Positions 47,780-57,046 of a stretch of DNA of 64,000 bases are shown here, piece after piece (positions within the stretch are counted from its first letter, which is position 1; every line of letters begins with the position of its first letter). The notes under the pieces are model-generated. The model was not told the origin of the DNA and did no database searches. It was given only the letters and a program-made list of their open reading frames with translations. Made by a program: the position numbers and the translations under genes. Origin of the DNA: Myxococcales bacterium. GTDB lineage: Bacteria; Myxococcota_A; Polyangia; Polyangiales; GCA-016699535. The DNA lies in NCBI GenBank assembly GCA_016699535.1, contig CP064980.1, positions 992,001 to 1,056,000 on the forward strand. The letters run 5' to 3'.

Positions 47780-48061
47780 TCAGCTACGCCATCTTGTCGT
47801 CAGAACTCGCGATCGAAGCTGCCGTCGTGCCTGTTGTGCTGGGTTGGCTGGACGATGCACGATACCTGGCATCTGACTGCGTGAATAGGTGGGGAGTTCT
47901 TTGCCTGCCAGCAACCAACTTTGTTTGGCTAGGGGCCACATCATGGCGAGCCGCTGCTCGGCGGTGTTTGTGCTGCAGGCGGGCAGGTCGGGCTCCTCGC
48001 CGAGACGATAACGCCGAATGGGCCAGTTGCCTCGTTTCTTACGCCGCGCGTTGCTATCCAT
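47780..48061 (-). CDS. Small conserved hypothetical protein, C-terminus fused to unrelated sequence
   Basis: The first 70 residues (RGNWPIRRYRLGEEP, TAEQRLAMMWPLAKQSW) match a small protein family that I know as usually encoded beside a nucleotidyltransferase gene. No such partner is present here. After PGIVHRP the sequence turns low-complexity basic, so the natural stop is probably lost or shifted. ATG 48061. Function unknown. Confidence 0.55.
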   Translation of the reverse strand: MDSNARRKKRGNWPIRRYRLGEEPDLPACSTNTAEQRLAMMWPLAKQSWLLAGKELPTYSRSQMPGIVHRPANPAQQARRQLRSRVLTTRWRS

Positions 48062-48155
48062 CTGTTAACCATAGCGCATCTTTTTTAATTGAAACCAATC
48101 GACTGCTCAAAAACGCTGGGATTTCGGCACTCGTAAGCGTTGATGTGGCATGACG

Positions 48156-49412
48156 CTATTTTAGCGTGTTGTTCAGAGTCCAGCGGCAGCGTTTGCTGAT
48201 GCTTTTTTCGAAGTCATCGTAGACTTGGTTGTCGGCAAAGTGCTCGGTGAACTGGGCGCGTGCTTGCTTGGCTAAGCTGGGCAGCTCGTCGGCCATATGG
48301 CGAAGTGTTTCAAGCAGTGTTTTGGCGGGAACCTGGATGGATTTTGCAAAAAGCAGCCAATCTTCTTTTGAGATTTGTTCAGGCTCGGCATGCTCGCCTA
48401 TCAAAAAAGCAAGCGAGCGATCAAAACTAGTCACGCCAATGAAGTTTAGAAACTCGATGCAAACCAAGTCGTAAAAAGGAGCAAGTTCGGGCGTGCTGCG
48501 ATTCGGTCGATAGAGCAGTGAAAGGTTTTTGGCGTGACCATCGGAGTTGCCCACTAAGTAGTTGAAGATCTGCCATGTGCTAAGCCGCACGATGTCGCGT
48601 GCGGGCTGATCACAGTGCTCACGAATGACAGTGGCGATTTGAGCAAGTGATGGTCCACCATCTTGCTCGTATTTTGTCTGGCTCGGATACCCCATCGCTT
48701 GTGCGAGGTCTTCTTGATGCAAGCGCTTTATGTTTCCAGAGGATGGATGTTCGCGATCGTAGCGTGAAATGCGTAGATAGGGCATCTTCTCGTGTTCGCA
48801 GTAGGTGATTTCGGCTGTGGTAAGTTTCAGGGACCGTGCGAGTTGATGGGCCATGTATTCAGCAAAGCACACCCATCGGATCGTTTCGAACTTAATAATG
48901 TGGGTGGATGGTTGATAGGCATTGGGCGTGAACAAGCCGTTGTTGTTGATGATTACCGCTATTTTATCTTGCGCTCCTGCGATTGAAAAACGCTGCGGCG
49001 CAGCAGAAATAGAGCTTTGTCCGCGGCTTTGCAGCAAGCGTTCAAGATCATCGAGGCTGATGGGCTGAGCTTTGAGCTCTTTGGTTGATGGCGACTGTTC
49101 AGTCGGAAGAACGCTGAGCGCTCCTGCGCAATCACCACCGATTCTGAGAAGCAAACCAAGTACATCGTGCGTTGAGAGTTTGTACTGCCGCGATAAGCGT
49201 TGCCGAGTTGCACCTTCGGGGAGTAAGCCTTCAAAAAAAGCATGGGCCGCAGAAGTGTGTTCCTCACGATCAAGCGGTAGGTTAAGCGAAATTGGAAAAC
49301 CACTTTCTAACCAGCTTGCATCATATGAAAAGCAGAGCTGGCCTCTGGCGTTTTCGCTTAGTTCCCCAACCAGCTTTGTTTCATGCCAGACTTTTGCTTC
49401 TCGTTTTCTCAT
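48156..49412 (-). CDS. hipA: HipA-family Ser/Thr kinase toxin
   Basis: A 418-residue HipA kinase. N-terminal HipA domain with GFPISLNLPLDRE; FSIAGAQDKIAV; catalytic region NYLVGNSDGHAKNLSLLY followed by PFYDLVCIEF. HipA phosphorylates glutamyl-tRNA synthetase in E. coli and causes growth arrest; the target here is unknown. The start overlaps the hipB stop. A small palindrome (ACGCTA/TAGCGT, 48153-48167) overlaps the stop codon. Confidence 0.93.
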   Translation of the reverse strand: MRKREAKVWHETKLVGELSENARGQLCFSYDASWLESGFPISLNLPLDREEHTSAAHAFFEGLLPEGATRQRLSRQYKLSTHDVLGLLLRIGGDCAGALSVLPTEQSPSTKELKAQPISLDDLERLLQSRGQSSISAAPQRFSIAGAQDKIAVIINNNGLFTPNAYQPSTHIIKFETIRWVCFAEYMAHQLARSLKLTTAEITYCEHEKMPYLRISRYDREHPSSGNIKRLHQEDLAQAMGYPSQTKYEQDGGPSLAQIATVIREHCDQPARDIVRLSTWQIFNYLVGNSDGHAKNLSLLYRPNRSTPELAPFYDLVCIEFLNFIGVTSFDRSLAFLIGEHAEPEQISKEDWLLFAKSIQVPAKTLLETLRHMADELPSLAKQARAQFTEHFADNQVYDDFEKSISKRCRWTLNNTLK

Positions 49413-49720
49413 GGCTTGCTTTTGGAAGTGTCATGAGGCTCAGAAGAATGCTTCCATAGACGAAGCAGTTGTTGCGCCTCGTTGCGCGGGAAGACCAACA
49501 CGTCAAGACCCAAGCTTTGAAGGGCAAGCAGGGCCTTACTGAGTGAGACGTGCTCTTTGCCGTGCTCGAACTCAGAAAGGAAGCGCGTGCTTAGGGCAGA
49601 GCTTGTATAGAGGTCGACTTGGGTAAGACCTTGGCGTTTTCGCTCAGCGCGACACAACTGACCCGCATCTTTGGCAGATCGGATTTGACCATAGTGAGGA
49701 AGTTTGGAGCTGGCTTTCAT
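49409..49720 (-). CDS. hipB: HipB-like HTH antitoxin
   Basis: A 103-residue XRE-type regulator: CRAERKRQGLTQVDLY then SALSTRFLSEFEHGKEHVS. It neutralises HipA and represses the operon. ATG 49720 is preferred over a GTG at 49732 because homology to HTH proteins and spacing fit better. Three matching operators lie directly upstream. Confidence 0.9.
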   Translation of the reverse strand: MKASSKLPHYGQIRSAKDAGQLCRAERKRQGLTQVDLYTSSALSTRFLSEFEHGKEHVSLSKALLALQSLGLDVLVFPRNEAQQLLRLWKHSSEPHDTSKSKP

Positions 49721-49724
49721 AAAT

Positions 49725-49834
49725 TTTACCAATTCGTAAATTACTGGCTTTGATGAGCTATTTCAAGAAAATTTTACCGATTCGTAAGTACATGCATTTT
49801 GACAGCTTTATCTATAAATTTACGAATCGGTAAA
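49725..49834. promoter_or_regulatory. Three HipB-type operators between hipB and DUF559
   Basis: TTTACCAATTCGTAAA (49725-49740), TTTACCGATTCGTAAG (49773-49788) and the inverted copy TTTACGAATCGGTAAA (49819-49834). Each has TTTAC...GTAA half-sites with a 6-nt centre. Spacing is 48 and 46 bp. They cover the hipB promoter region and reach towards the divergent DUF559 gene. Confidence 0.8.
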
Positions 49835-49892
49835 ATTTTACTCCTCGAAGCGCGTTGACGCAACTTGCTTGGCGGCTGGTCGATACAGGTGC

Positions 49893-50270
49893 ATGGCGCA
49901 AAGAAAAGAGCAGTCGGCTGAGCCCCGGGCGAGGCTTTATCAACATACTTCGCCGGCCGAAGTGCATCTTTGGCGCTTGCTTCGCAAAGGACAACTGGGT
50001 GGCGTGCTCTTTCGTCGCCGGCAGCCGATTGGCCCGTACATTGTTGATTTCTATTGCCCGGGCGCTTCATTGGTGATCGAGATTGATCTGAGCGATGCAA
50101 GTTCGGCGCTTGCGGTGCAGCGTGCGGCGCTCCGACAGCATGCACTTGAAAAACGTGGCTTTGCGGTGCTGCGTATCAAAGCGGCCGATGTTTTTTTTCG
50201 CACATCCTATGTGCTCGAGCAGATTGCAGAGGCTGCCGGCATCGAATCGAGCGGCTTGCACAAGCGCTGA
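49893..50270 (+). CDS. DUF559/Vsr-like endonuclease domain protein
   Basis: A 125-residue protein of the DUF559 family, related to very-short-patch repair endonucleases (PD-(D/E)XK fold). Visible: SPAEVHLWRLLRKGQLGGVL, FRRRQPIGPYIVDFYCPGA, VIEIDLSDA (usually D.G), then RGFAVLRIKAADV. The frame is open from 49869, but ATG 49893 begins the conserved part. Divergent from hipBA. Confidence 0.85.
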   Translation: MAQRKEQSAEPRARLYQHTSPAEVHLWRLLRKGQLGGVLFRRRQPIGPYIVDFYCPGASLVIEIDLSDASSALAVQRAALRQHALEKRGFAVLRIKAADVFFRTSYVLEQIAEAAGIESSGLHKR

Positions 50271-50295
50271 GCTTTGAGCTTTTTCAAGACCGTTG

Positions 50296-51855
50296 CTAGG
50301 ACGAGCGGTGGGCCGCTTTTCGTGGTTTCGAAGCGCTTTTGCCCTTGGGGCGTGGGGGTTTGCCGCCACCGACTGGTTTTTTCCTTGGACCGCCCTGGCC
50401 TGGCCGAGGGCCACTGCCGGGTTTTTTGCTTCCGCTTCGCCTGGGGCGATCATCGGGGCCGCCAGCGCGACGTGGAGGTCCTGATCTGCCCGGTCCGCTT
50501 CGGCGTCCGCGGGGTCGTTCTGAACGTGGTTCGGCTTCAAGCTCGCCGATTTCTTCAATCGGACGTTCGTGCTCTTCTTTGCGCGCTAGCCATAGCGCTG
50601 CGGCAGCAACATCTTCTGCGCTGTGCCCGTCGTGCATGAGTTTTTCAACGAGGCCTTTTTCAAGTGGCACGTCGCCATCGTTGAGGATGGCGCTGATTTT
50701 GTCTTGCCAAAGTTTGTTGCGGTGCTTGCGAATGGCTTTGACGGTCGGCAGGCTGCCTTGTTCAAGCTCGCCTTTGGTGTAGCGCTCAATCATCATCAAT
50801 CGACGTCGCTCACCCGGCGTGAAAAGCGAAATAGCAATGCCGGCGCCGCCTGCACGGCCGGTGCGACCGATGCGATGCACGTAGATTTCTGGATCGCGCG
50901 GTACATCAAAGTTGATGACGTGTGAGACGCCATCGATGTGAAGACCACGCGCTGCAACGTCGGTGGCCACAAGGATTGAAATGCGCTTGTCGCGAAAGCC
51001 TTGCAGCACGTATTCGCGCTGGGCTTGTGATAAATCGCCGTTGATGGGGGCGGCCGAAAAACCGCGTGTGTTTAGACCATCGGCGATTTGTGTGGTGGCT
51101 GCGCGCGTATCGCAAAAGATCATGGCGCGATCGAGGTTTTCCATTTCAAGCACACGCACCAAGGCGCGCTTTTTGTCGCGGCTGGGCACGACCACGTAGC
51201 GCTGCTCAACGTTCTCGGCAGTCAGCTCGTTTGCTTTGACTTTGATCATTTCTGGATCGGTCAAATAGTTTTTCGCGAGCCGTTGAATCTCTTTGGGCAA
51301 GGTGGCCGAGAAAAGCGCCGAGACTCGTTCTTTGGGCGCGCCTTTGAGGATCTCTTCGATGTCTTCGATGAAACCAAGGCTTAGCATTTGGTCGGCTTCA
51401 TCCAGCACCAAAAAGCGCAACGCTTCGAGTTTGATGACTTTGCGATTCACCAAGTCCAAAATACGACCGGGGGTTCCGACGACAACATCAACGCCGGAGC
51501 GAAGCTCACGCAGCTGCGGTCCGTAGGCTTGCCCGCCGTACACGGCTGCGACGCGTATTTTGAGAAAAGCTGCGAGATTCGTAAAAGAATCGGCGACTTG
51601 TAGCGCAAGCTCGCGCGTTGGGGCCAAGATTAAAGCTTGCGGTGGTGGATGGCCTTTTTCAAGAAGCTGTAAAATCGGAAGTGCAAAGGCAGCTGTTTTT
51701 CCGGTGCCGGTTTGTGCTTGGGCGATCACGTCGCGTCCGTCACAAAGCAGAGGAATGACCGAAGTTTGCACTGGGGTGGCTTCGGTGAAGCCAAGTTTAT
51801 CGATAGCCTTTATCAGCGCGGGCTGTAGACCAAATGTGGAAAAATCCTGAGGCAT
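50296..51855 (-). CDS. DEAD-box ATP-dependent RNA helicase
   Basis: A roughly 519-residue RNA helicase of the RhlE/DeaD type. Motifs in order: Q motif (FSTFGL...), AQTGTGKT, PTRELA, GG, TPGRI, DEAD, SAT, then ARGLHIDGV and HRIGRTGRAG. The C-terminal 90 residues form a basic Arg/Gly/Pro/Lys-rich tail that would bind RNA. ATG 51855 (MPQDFSTFG) fits the family start; an alternative lies at 51900. Probably a housekeeping gene for ribosome assembly or RNA decay. Confidence 0.93.
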   Translation of the reverse strand: MPQDFSTFGLQPALIKAIDKLGFTEATPVQTSVIPLLCDGRDVIAQAQTGTGKTAAFALPILQLLEKGHPPPQALILAPTRELALQVADSFTNLAAFLKIRVAAVYGGQAYGPQLRELRSGVDVVVGTPGRILDLVNRKVIKLEALRFLVLDEADQMLSLGFIEDIEEILKGAPKERVSALFSATLPKEIQRLAKNYLTDPEMIKVKANELTAENVEQRYVVVPSRDKKRALVRVLEMENLDRAMIFCDTRAATTQIADGLNTRGFSAAPINGDLSQAQREYVLQGFRDKRISILVATDVAARGLHIDGVSHVINFDVPRDPEIYVHRIGRTGRAGGAGIAISLFTPGERRRLMMIERYTKGELEQGSLPTVKAIRKHRNKLWQDKISAILNDGDVPLEKGLVEKLMHDGHSAEDVAAAALWLARKEEHERPIEEIGELEAEPRSERPRGRRSGPGRSGPPRRAGGPDDRPRRSGSKKPGSGPRPGQGGPRKKPVGGGKPPRPKGKSASKPRKAAHRSS

Positions 51856-52037
51856 GAACGGCAGCACTGTGACACAGAAACGCGCCAATGCATGCCCCAT
51901 TTTTCAATTTTAGCAAAAAACAACGAAACAATGGGTAAATGCCCGAGAATGCAACGTTCAAGCCCAAGAGAAAATGGATAAAAAGACATTGAACGGGAAT
52001 ATGACATCGTAAATCGCTCCGATTAGACTCAAAACGC

Positions 52038-53684
52038 ATGCGTCGTAACTCTGTCTTACTGTTCTTCCTACTACTTTGCTTGAGCGCTGTATTTGTGTTC
52101 TCGCTCTACCTTCGGGACAACTATGTCCTTGATGATGCCTTTATCTATCAAAACTACCTGCGTTCGATCTTAAATGGTCATGGCATTCAGTATGGTCCGG
52201 GAACGGTAGCCGAGGGCTACAGTTCGCCGCTCTGGCTTTTTGTGTTGGTTGCCTTTGGATGCTTGGGTGCATCGGGAATTCTCTGGGCGAAGGCTTTGAG
52301 TGCACTTGTGGGTTTGGCGACGGTGCTGCTGCTTAGCGTCTGGCTCTATCGCCGGTGTGGGCTTTGGCAAAGTGCTTTGCTTGGCTTTTTGTGCGTGCTT
52401 CAGCCGGCGCTGCTTTGGGTTTCTTTCACGGGCATGGAAAGTGCGCTTTTCATGTTTTTGCTTACCGCTTTTGCAATCGCACTTTTGGATCGTTCGCAAA
52501 TCGGGGTGGTGCTGAGTGCAGGCTTGCTTGCGGTGGTGCGCCCAGAAGGGCCAATGTTTCTTTTGCCAGCGTTGCTTTTTGCGTACCGTGAATACAAAGC
52601 TGGAAGGCTAAAGCTTGATCGCTTTGTTGGTCTTGGGTTGCTTGCTTGTTTGCCTTTGCTGAGTTGGCAATTGTTTCGTTGGGTTCACTATGATGCACTG
52701 ATTGCCAATAGTGCATACGCCAAGATGGGCCCGATTATGAGTCGGGTAAGCCGCTTTCGTGGCGTGCTGTACATTGTACACTCTGTCCTTCTCATGCCAG
52801 CTGCATGGATTTTGCTTGTCGCAGGACTTGCTGCAGTCATCGAAAAGCGCAGCCATCTATTTAAAGATGTGAATAGTGCACTTGTATCTTTTTTTGTTCT
52901 GCCTTTGATCTTTATTGTCTCTGCGAAGGGCGATTGGATGCCGTGGCTGCGCTTTTTGGTGCCGCTTCTGCCCGCTGCGATGTTGGTTGGTTTCGTGTTG
53001 TTGCATGAGCAATGGCCTCAGCAAAAGAGCTGGATCATCGCGTTCTTTGTGCTTTGCTTTTTAAGTACGCTGACTTTGCAGGCGCGTGACTGGGAAGAAA
53101 TTTATGCAGTGCATTGGCCGAGCCATCACAAGTTGCAGGCCAAATGGCCCAGCAAAGATCAGCCTTTTGTGCATGCTGTTGAAGCCGACCGTGGGGCTCA
53201 TTTTTATGCGCGGAATATCTATCGCTATACCAAGCCAGGGGAAGCTGTGGTGCATATTGATATTGGACAATCCGGATATTTGGCCGGTGACATCCATCTG
53301 ATGGACTCCTACGGTCTTGTTTCGCGTTTTGAATGTGAATACATGCACGGTCGGTACAGTGACCAAGCGATGCTGGAGCACTTTCGTCAGCAAAATCCAA
53401 GCTTGGTATTTTTCCTCTGGGACGAGGAAGAAAAGCGTGCGGTCATGCCTGCGCAAAGACCTTTGGTAAAAGAAATTAACGCGCGTTATCAAGAAGTGGA
53501 GCATGAGATTTGGTGGGGCGATTACACCATGCGCGCGATGGTGAGACGCGAGCTGTTGGAGCGCAAAGGCGATCCTGAACGTCGAAAGAGCTGGGAGGCT
53601 GCTGCTCCTGGACTGCACTTTAGCCCAGACTGGTGTCACAAAGCCGAAAAAAAATTGGAAGGCTCGGTATGCAACACGCCGTAA
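52038..53684 (+). CDS. GT-C-like multi-pass membrane glycosyltransferase
   Basis: A 548-residue protein with about ten membrane helices and a C-terminal soluble domain. Near the N-terminus LDDAFIYQNYLRSILNGHG holds the paired Asp (D32, D33) of GT-C enzymes, and the following VAEGYSSPLW is typical of the related family of predicted mannosyltransferases. It would add a sugar from a polyprenyl carrier on the periplasmic side. The last 55 codons are duplicated at 56705-56871. Confidence 0.8.
   Translation: MRRNSVLLFFLLLCLSAVFVFSLYLRDNYVLDDAFIYQNYLRSILNGHGIQYGPGTVAEGYSSPLWLFVLVAFGCLGASGILWAKALSALVGLATVLLLSVWLYRRCGLWQSALLGFLCVLQPALLWVSFTGMESALFMFLLTAFAIALLDRSQIGVVLSAGLLAVVRPEGPMFLLPALLFAYREYKAGRLKLDRFVGLGLLACLPLLSWQLFRWVHYDALIANSAYAKMGPIMSRVSRFRGVLYIVHSVLLMPAAWILLVAGLAAVIEKRSHLFKDVNSALVSFFVLPLIFIVSAKGDWMPWLRFLVPLLPAAMLVGFVLLHEQWPQQKSWIIAFFVLCFLSTLTLQARDWEEIYAVHWPSHHKLQAKWPSKDQPFVHAVEADRGAHFYARNIYRYTKPGEAVVHIDIGQSGYLAGDIHLMDSYGLVSRFECEYMHGRYSDQAMLEHFRQQNPSLVFFLWDEEEKRAVMPAQRPLVKEINARYQEVEHEIWWGDYTMRAMVRRELLERKGDPERRKSWEAAAPGLHFSPDWCHKAEKKLEGSVCNTP
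53507..53673. repeat. 167-bp direct repeat, copy 1 (3' end of GT-C gene)
   Basis: About 97% identical to 56705-56871, offset 3198 bp. This copy is the native 3' end of the glycosyltransferase gene. Confidence 0.9.
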
Positions 53685-53969
53685 CATTGCCTTTTCAGCT
53701 TGGCAGTTGTTCATTGTCTAAAATGGTGTTGCTGGCACCCTATTCCGGCCCACTATCGTCCGCCGTGGACATTTCACATGCCAACGACAGGATAAACTTG
53801 TGCGCGGGGTAAATTTGACCCCACCCAGTGCGTAGTACAACCACCGATATCGCGCTTATTGCATACTTTGTCATGAAATATTGATCCCGAAATCCCCGTC
53901 TTTTTTTGTCCAAAATGGAGAGAGCTCTACCTTGTAGACGATGGCACTTAAATTGCAATTGAACAAAAG
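53685..53969. other. Intergenic stretch, no supported gene
   Basis: About 285 bp between the GT-C gene and the lipoprotein gene. No recognisable gene. Short frames here are not family-like. Confidence 0.4.
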
Positions 53970-56561
53970 ATGCACGCAGCGTTACAGAGAAAGTTGGTTC
54001 TATTCGCAACATGTGTGCTCACCGGTTGCATTCCTTTGCTCGGCGAGGATGTGAGCGACGATGGTTCTGCCTCGCAGTATAAGCAATACCCCGCGTGCGA
54101 GATGGGTATGCATTCGCAGTGTGCCGCGCTGCGCGAAGGCGAAGCGCCAAGCGTGTGCACGCTGGTTTCCGAAGATCCCGAAGCACCAGAGTATCGCTGC
54201 CTTCCAGGAGATGGTAGCGCCGCGCAAATCGTCTTCAAAGATGCTTCAGAACTTCGCGCTGAGCTTGCACCGCCACCATTGCACCCTGTGGCGATTGAAG
54301 CGGGCATCGTCGATGAGCAAGAAGTCATCCTCAAAGAAATAAACGATATCAATCAACGTGAGGACCAAAGTGAGTGGAAGATGGGCGCCACGATGCGCTA
54401 TGTCGAGTTAACGGCTCGCTTTGCGCTGCCCCTGCTTGCCAAAGAAAAAGAAGCAACCGCGCGTTTCGAGCAAGAGCTTGCCTATGCGGCGCGCGAACGA
54501 TATGAGCCCTATTTTGAAGATATCGCCGAGCGGATGATGCAACAGTACCATGCGCAGCAAAAGCACGATGCGTTTTTGCAGCCAGTGGTAAGTAGTCTCG
54601 AGGAGCAAAGCACAAACGGCAGTAGGTTGCAGCAGTGCGCCGATGCTTTTGAGATGGACGCCATCAATATTGGCTCAGCGGAGCTTCAGCGCTGCAGCGA
54701 CTTTTTCACCAGGCTGCTGCCTAGGCTTCAGAACATCAACGCCAAGCGCGGTTACTTTGAGCTCGGGGTGCTTGACCACTTGTATGAAAGCGCTTTTTGG
54801 CTCAGAGAACGCACATCCAGGCTTGAGGATGATTATAGCATCCCCAACACACAAACTGCACTGTATGCACACCTGCGGCAGCTCGCTGCCGAAGTGCTCG
54901 CAGTGTACCACACCATCATCGACTCAGAGCTAGCAGGAGCAAACATGTACCCGCACCTGCGCATGCACGTCAGCCAAGACATTCCGCGCAGCCCCGATGA
55001 AGGCGCCATGACACAGCCCACCATTTGGTCGCTCGGCATGTGGGCGGAAATAGCCGTCTCGGCGGTGGACTATAACGGTCATCCCAAATCAGTGCGCGTG
55101 AGCTGGTTTAAAAAGGCATTGGCGGACGTCATCGCGCAGCTCAAACTCAACAACGCCGAAGCCGCCAAACTGGTCACGCCAATTTATACGGATGTCCCTG
55201 AAACCATGGAAAAGGCGTGGAAGCTTTCCTACATCATCGAGCAGAGCGGACTGCTCTCGGTCTTTGGCGGCTACGACGAAGAAGGAAACCCCAAAGGTTT
55301 TCAGCGCATTCATGATGAGCTTATTGCTGAAGCCAGAGCCAAAGAGTTTGCGGCGCCTTGGGCAGGCTTGATTTCAGCGGGCGCGTGTATTGGCGCTACT
55401 TGGTACCTTGGGCCCACAGCTTTTCCTGCGCTTTTCGCCTGTGGTCTTGCAACCGGAGTGGGCATCTACCAGTACATGCGCCTTGCCACGCTCTCTGCCG
55501 CCATGAACACCTTTGCCTATGTGGGCATGGACGATGCCTTAGTGCCCCCAAGAGAAGCGAAGCGCCTTTCAGCGCTCACTTCACTCACAGGAACCCTTGT
55601 GGTCATCGATGTGCTGTTTTTCGCCATCGATGTTGGCACCAAGCTTTCCGAAGTCTACGATGCGGCCAAAGCAGCAGGCCTGCTCGATGAAGGTGTTGAC
55701 CTTGGGCGCATCCGCAGAGCTTTGAACGATCATGTGCGCAGCATCCTGCGCTCGGGTGATATTCCGGTGGCATACGCAAGAGAGACAGATTTGCTTTTGC
55801 GCGATACCAAGCTGCGGCAATTCGTCATGGAGTGGGAACAATCAAAAGTCCCGTTTTATTTTGAACAGATTCCTAACTCAGCAGAAATACTCGCGGAGGG
55901 AATTTGGAAGAGTGCGGGTGAACTAAGTGGAACGCAAGTTCGCGATATATTCACGAATGCACGCGCGGAACTCAATGTGGTTGAATACCTCGACGAAGCC
56001 GCAAACTACGATAACATCGACCACTTTGAAGCTGCTTCCGCACTACTGGATCGTCACGGAATCGCAAATATCCATACTGCGACGAACCTTGGTGATGGAG
56101 TTTTTGTGTCGGTGCCGCGCAGACTTCCAAGCGATCTCTCCGTGGAATTGATTGTTGATGGTAATGAGCGGCTCCTTATCACGGGCTATTATGCGCATCC
56201 CGATATTCATATGCAGTATTGGGACGCCTTAGCTGAAATCTTAAATGAACTTGTTGATATCAAGCGTTCCGGTGCACGGGATTTAGATAGGATTTATGAT
56301 CTGCTAGCGGATTACACACTGATAGCTACCGGGTTTGATCCCTATCTCAGCTTAAATTTTGGCTTATTCTATCAAATCAATCTCCAAGCACACCAGCTCT
56401 TTGGACTTCCGCTCCAGTATACCTATGCACTTGACCACCTTATGTGGGCCAGTCTGGACGTCGATACTGGCCGGCAGATCTACCGAGCCTGGGCAACAAA
56501 CCCAGATTTTTTGGAGGACGTCAAAAACACGCCTGTTTTGTTTTCAAGATACAGCCAATAA
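53970..56561 (+). CDS. Large lipoprotein of unknown function
   Basis: An 863-residue protein, not recognised. The signal LVLFATCVLTGC has a lipobox, so it is probably attached to the outer membrane. Residues 60-330 are helical and charged. A hydrophobic region (GLISAGACIGATWYLGPTAF, then GLATGVGIYQYMR) lies near 465-505, and another (LTGTLVVIDVLFFAIDVG) near 540. The C-terminal 250 residues have mixed strands and helices. The gene sits between the two copies of the 167-bp GT-C repeat, so it may have been inserted or formed by duplication. Confidence 0.75.
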   Translation: MHAALQRKLVLFATCVLTGCIPLLGEDVSDDGSASQYKQYPACEMGMHSQCAALREGEAPSVCTLVSEDPEAPEYRCLPGDGSAAQIVFKDASELRAELAPPPLHPVAIEAGIVDEQEVILKEINDINQREDQSEWKMGATMRYVELTARFALPLLAKEKEATARFEQELAYAARERYEPYFEDIAERMMQQYHAQQKHDAFLQPVVSSLEEQSTNGSRLQQCADAFEMDAINIGSAELQRCSDFFTRLLPRLQNINAKRGYFELGVLDHLYESAFWLRERTSRLEDDYSIPNTQTALYAHLRQLAAEVLAVYHTIIDSELAGANMYPHLRMHVSQDIPRSPDEGAMTQPTIWSLGMWAEIAVSAVDYNGHPKSVRVSWFKKALADVIAQLKLNNAEAAKLVTPIYTDVPETMEKAWKLSYIIEQSGLLSVFGGYDEEGNPKGFQRIHDELIAEARAKEFAAPWAGLISAGACIGATWYLGPTAFPALFACGLATGVGIYQYMRLATLSAAMNTFAYVGMDDALVPPREAKRLSALTSLTGTLVVIDVLFFAIDVGTKLSEVYDAAKAAGLLDEGVDLGRIRRALNDHVRSILRSGDIPVAYARETDLLLRDTKLRQFVMEWEQSKVPFYFEQIPNSAEILAEGIWKSAGELSGTQVRDIFTNARAELNVVEYLDEAANYDNIDHFEAASALLDRHGIANIHTATNLGDGVFVSVPRRLPSDLSVELIVDGNERLLITGYYAHPDIHMQYWDALAEILNELVDIKRSGARDLDRIYDLLADYTLIATGFDPYLSLNFGLFYQINLQAHQLFGLPLQYTYALDHLMWASLDVDTGRQIYRAWATNPDFLEDVKNTPVLFSRYSQ

Positions 56562-56620
56562 TTCCTTCTTCAGTTGAAACATGGGGATACTTTGGATTGA
56601 AACCGATGAGGTTGACAACA

Positions 56621-56703
56621 CATTTTCTACGACTTGTGTTTTCTTTGAAACTATTCCAAGTTTTCTCTTGGACTCTGATTGAAACGCCTTTTCAATAGTT
56701 CCC
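56621..56703. repeat. Short intergenic repeat, copy 1
   Basis: CATTTTCTACGACTTGTG and following sequence recur at 61760-61822; the copy here has about 22 nt more. It lies directly downstream of a plus-strand lipoprotein gene in both places. Confidence 0.7.
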
Positions 56704-56704
56704 T

Positions 56705-56871
56705 GATTTGGTGGGGTGATTACACCATGCGCGCGATGGTGAGACGCGAGCTGTTGGAGCGCAAAGGCGATCCTGAACGTCGAAAGAGCTGGGAGGCTGC
56801 TGCTCCTGGACTGCACTTTAGCCCAGACTGGTGTCACAAAGCAGAAAAGAAGTTGGAAGGCTCGGTGTGCA
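56705..56871 (+). repeat. 167-bp direct repeat, copy 2 (GT-C gene fragment)
   Basis: A partial copy of the glycosyltransferase 3' end, reading WWGDYTMRAMVRRELLERK in frame. It has no start or upstream part of the gene. It abuts the intergenic repeat at 56621-56703. Confidence 0.9.
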
Positions 56872-57046
56872 GCGCCTCTTGGCGTTCAGCAGGTTCTCGT
56901 CGCGGCGAACGCTAGAATTCATTGCATATATCAAGTATCTGCGAGCTTCCTTGAAAACGCCTTGGCACAAATTCCCGGCACAAATTACCTTGAAAACGCC
57001 TTGGCACTGAGGTAGGCACTGAGGTAGAACCATTATCCACCGAACC

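Noticed and set aside
48153..48167. Terminator after hipA (ACGCTA/TAGCGT)
   Set aside because: The stem is short, overlaps the stop codon and has no T run.
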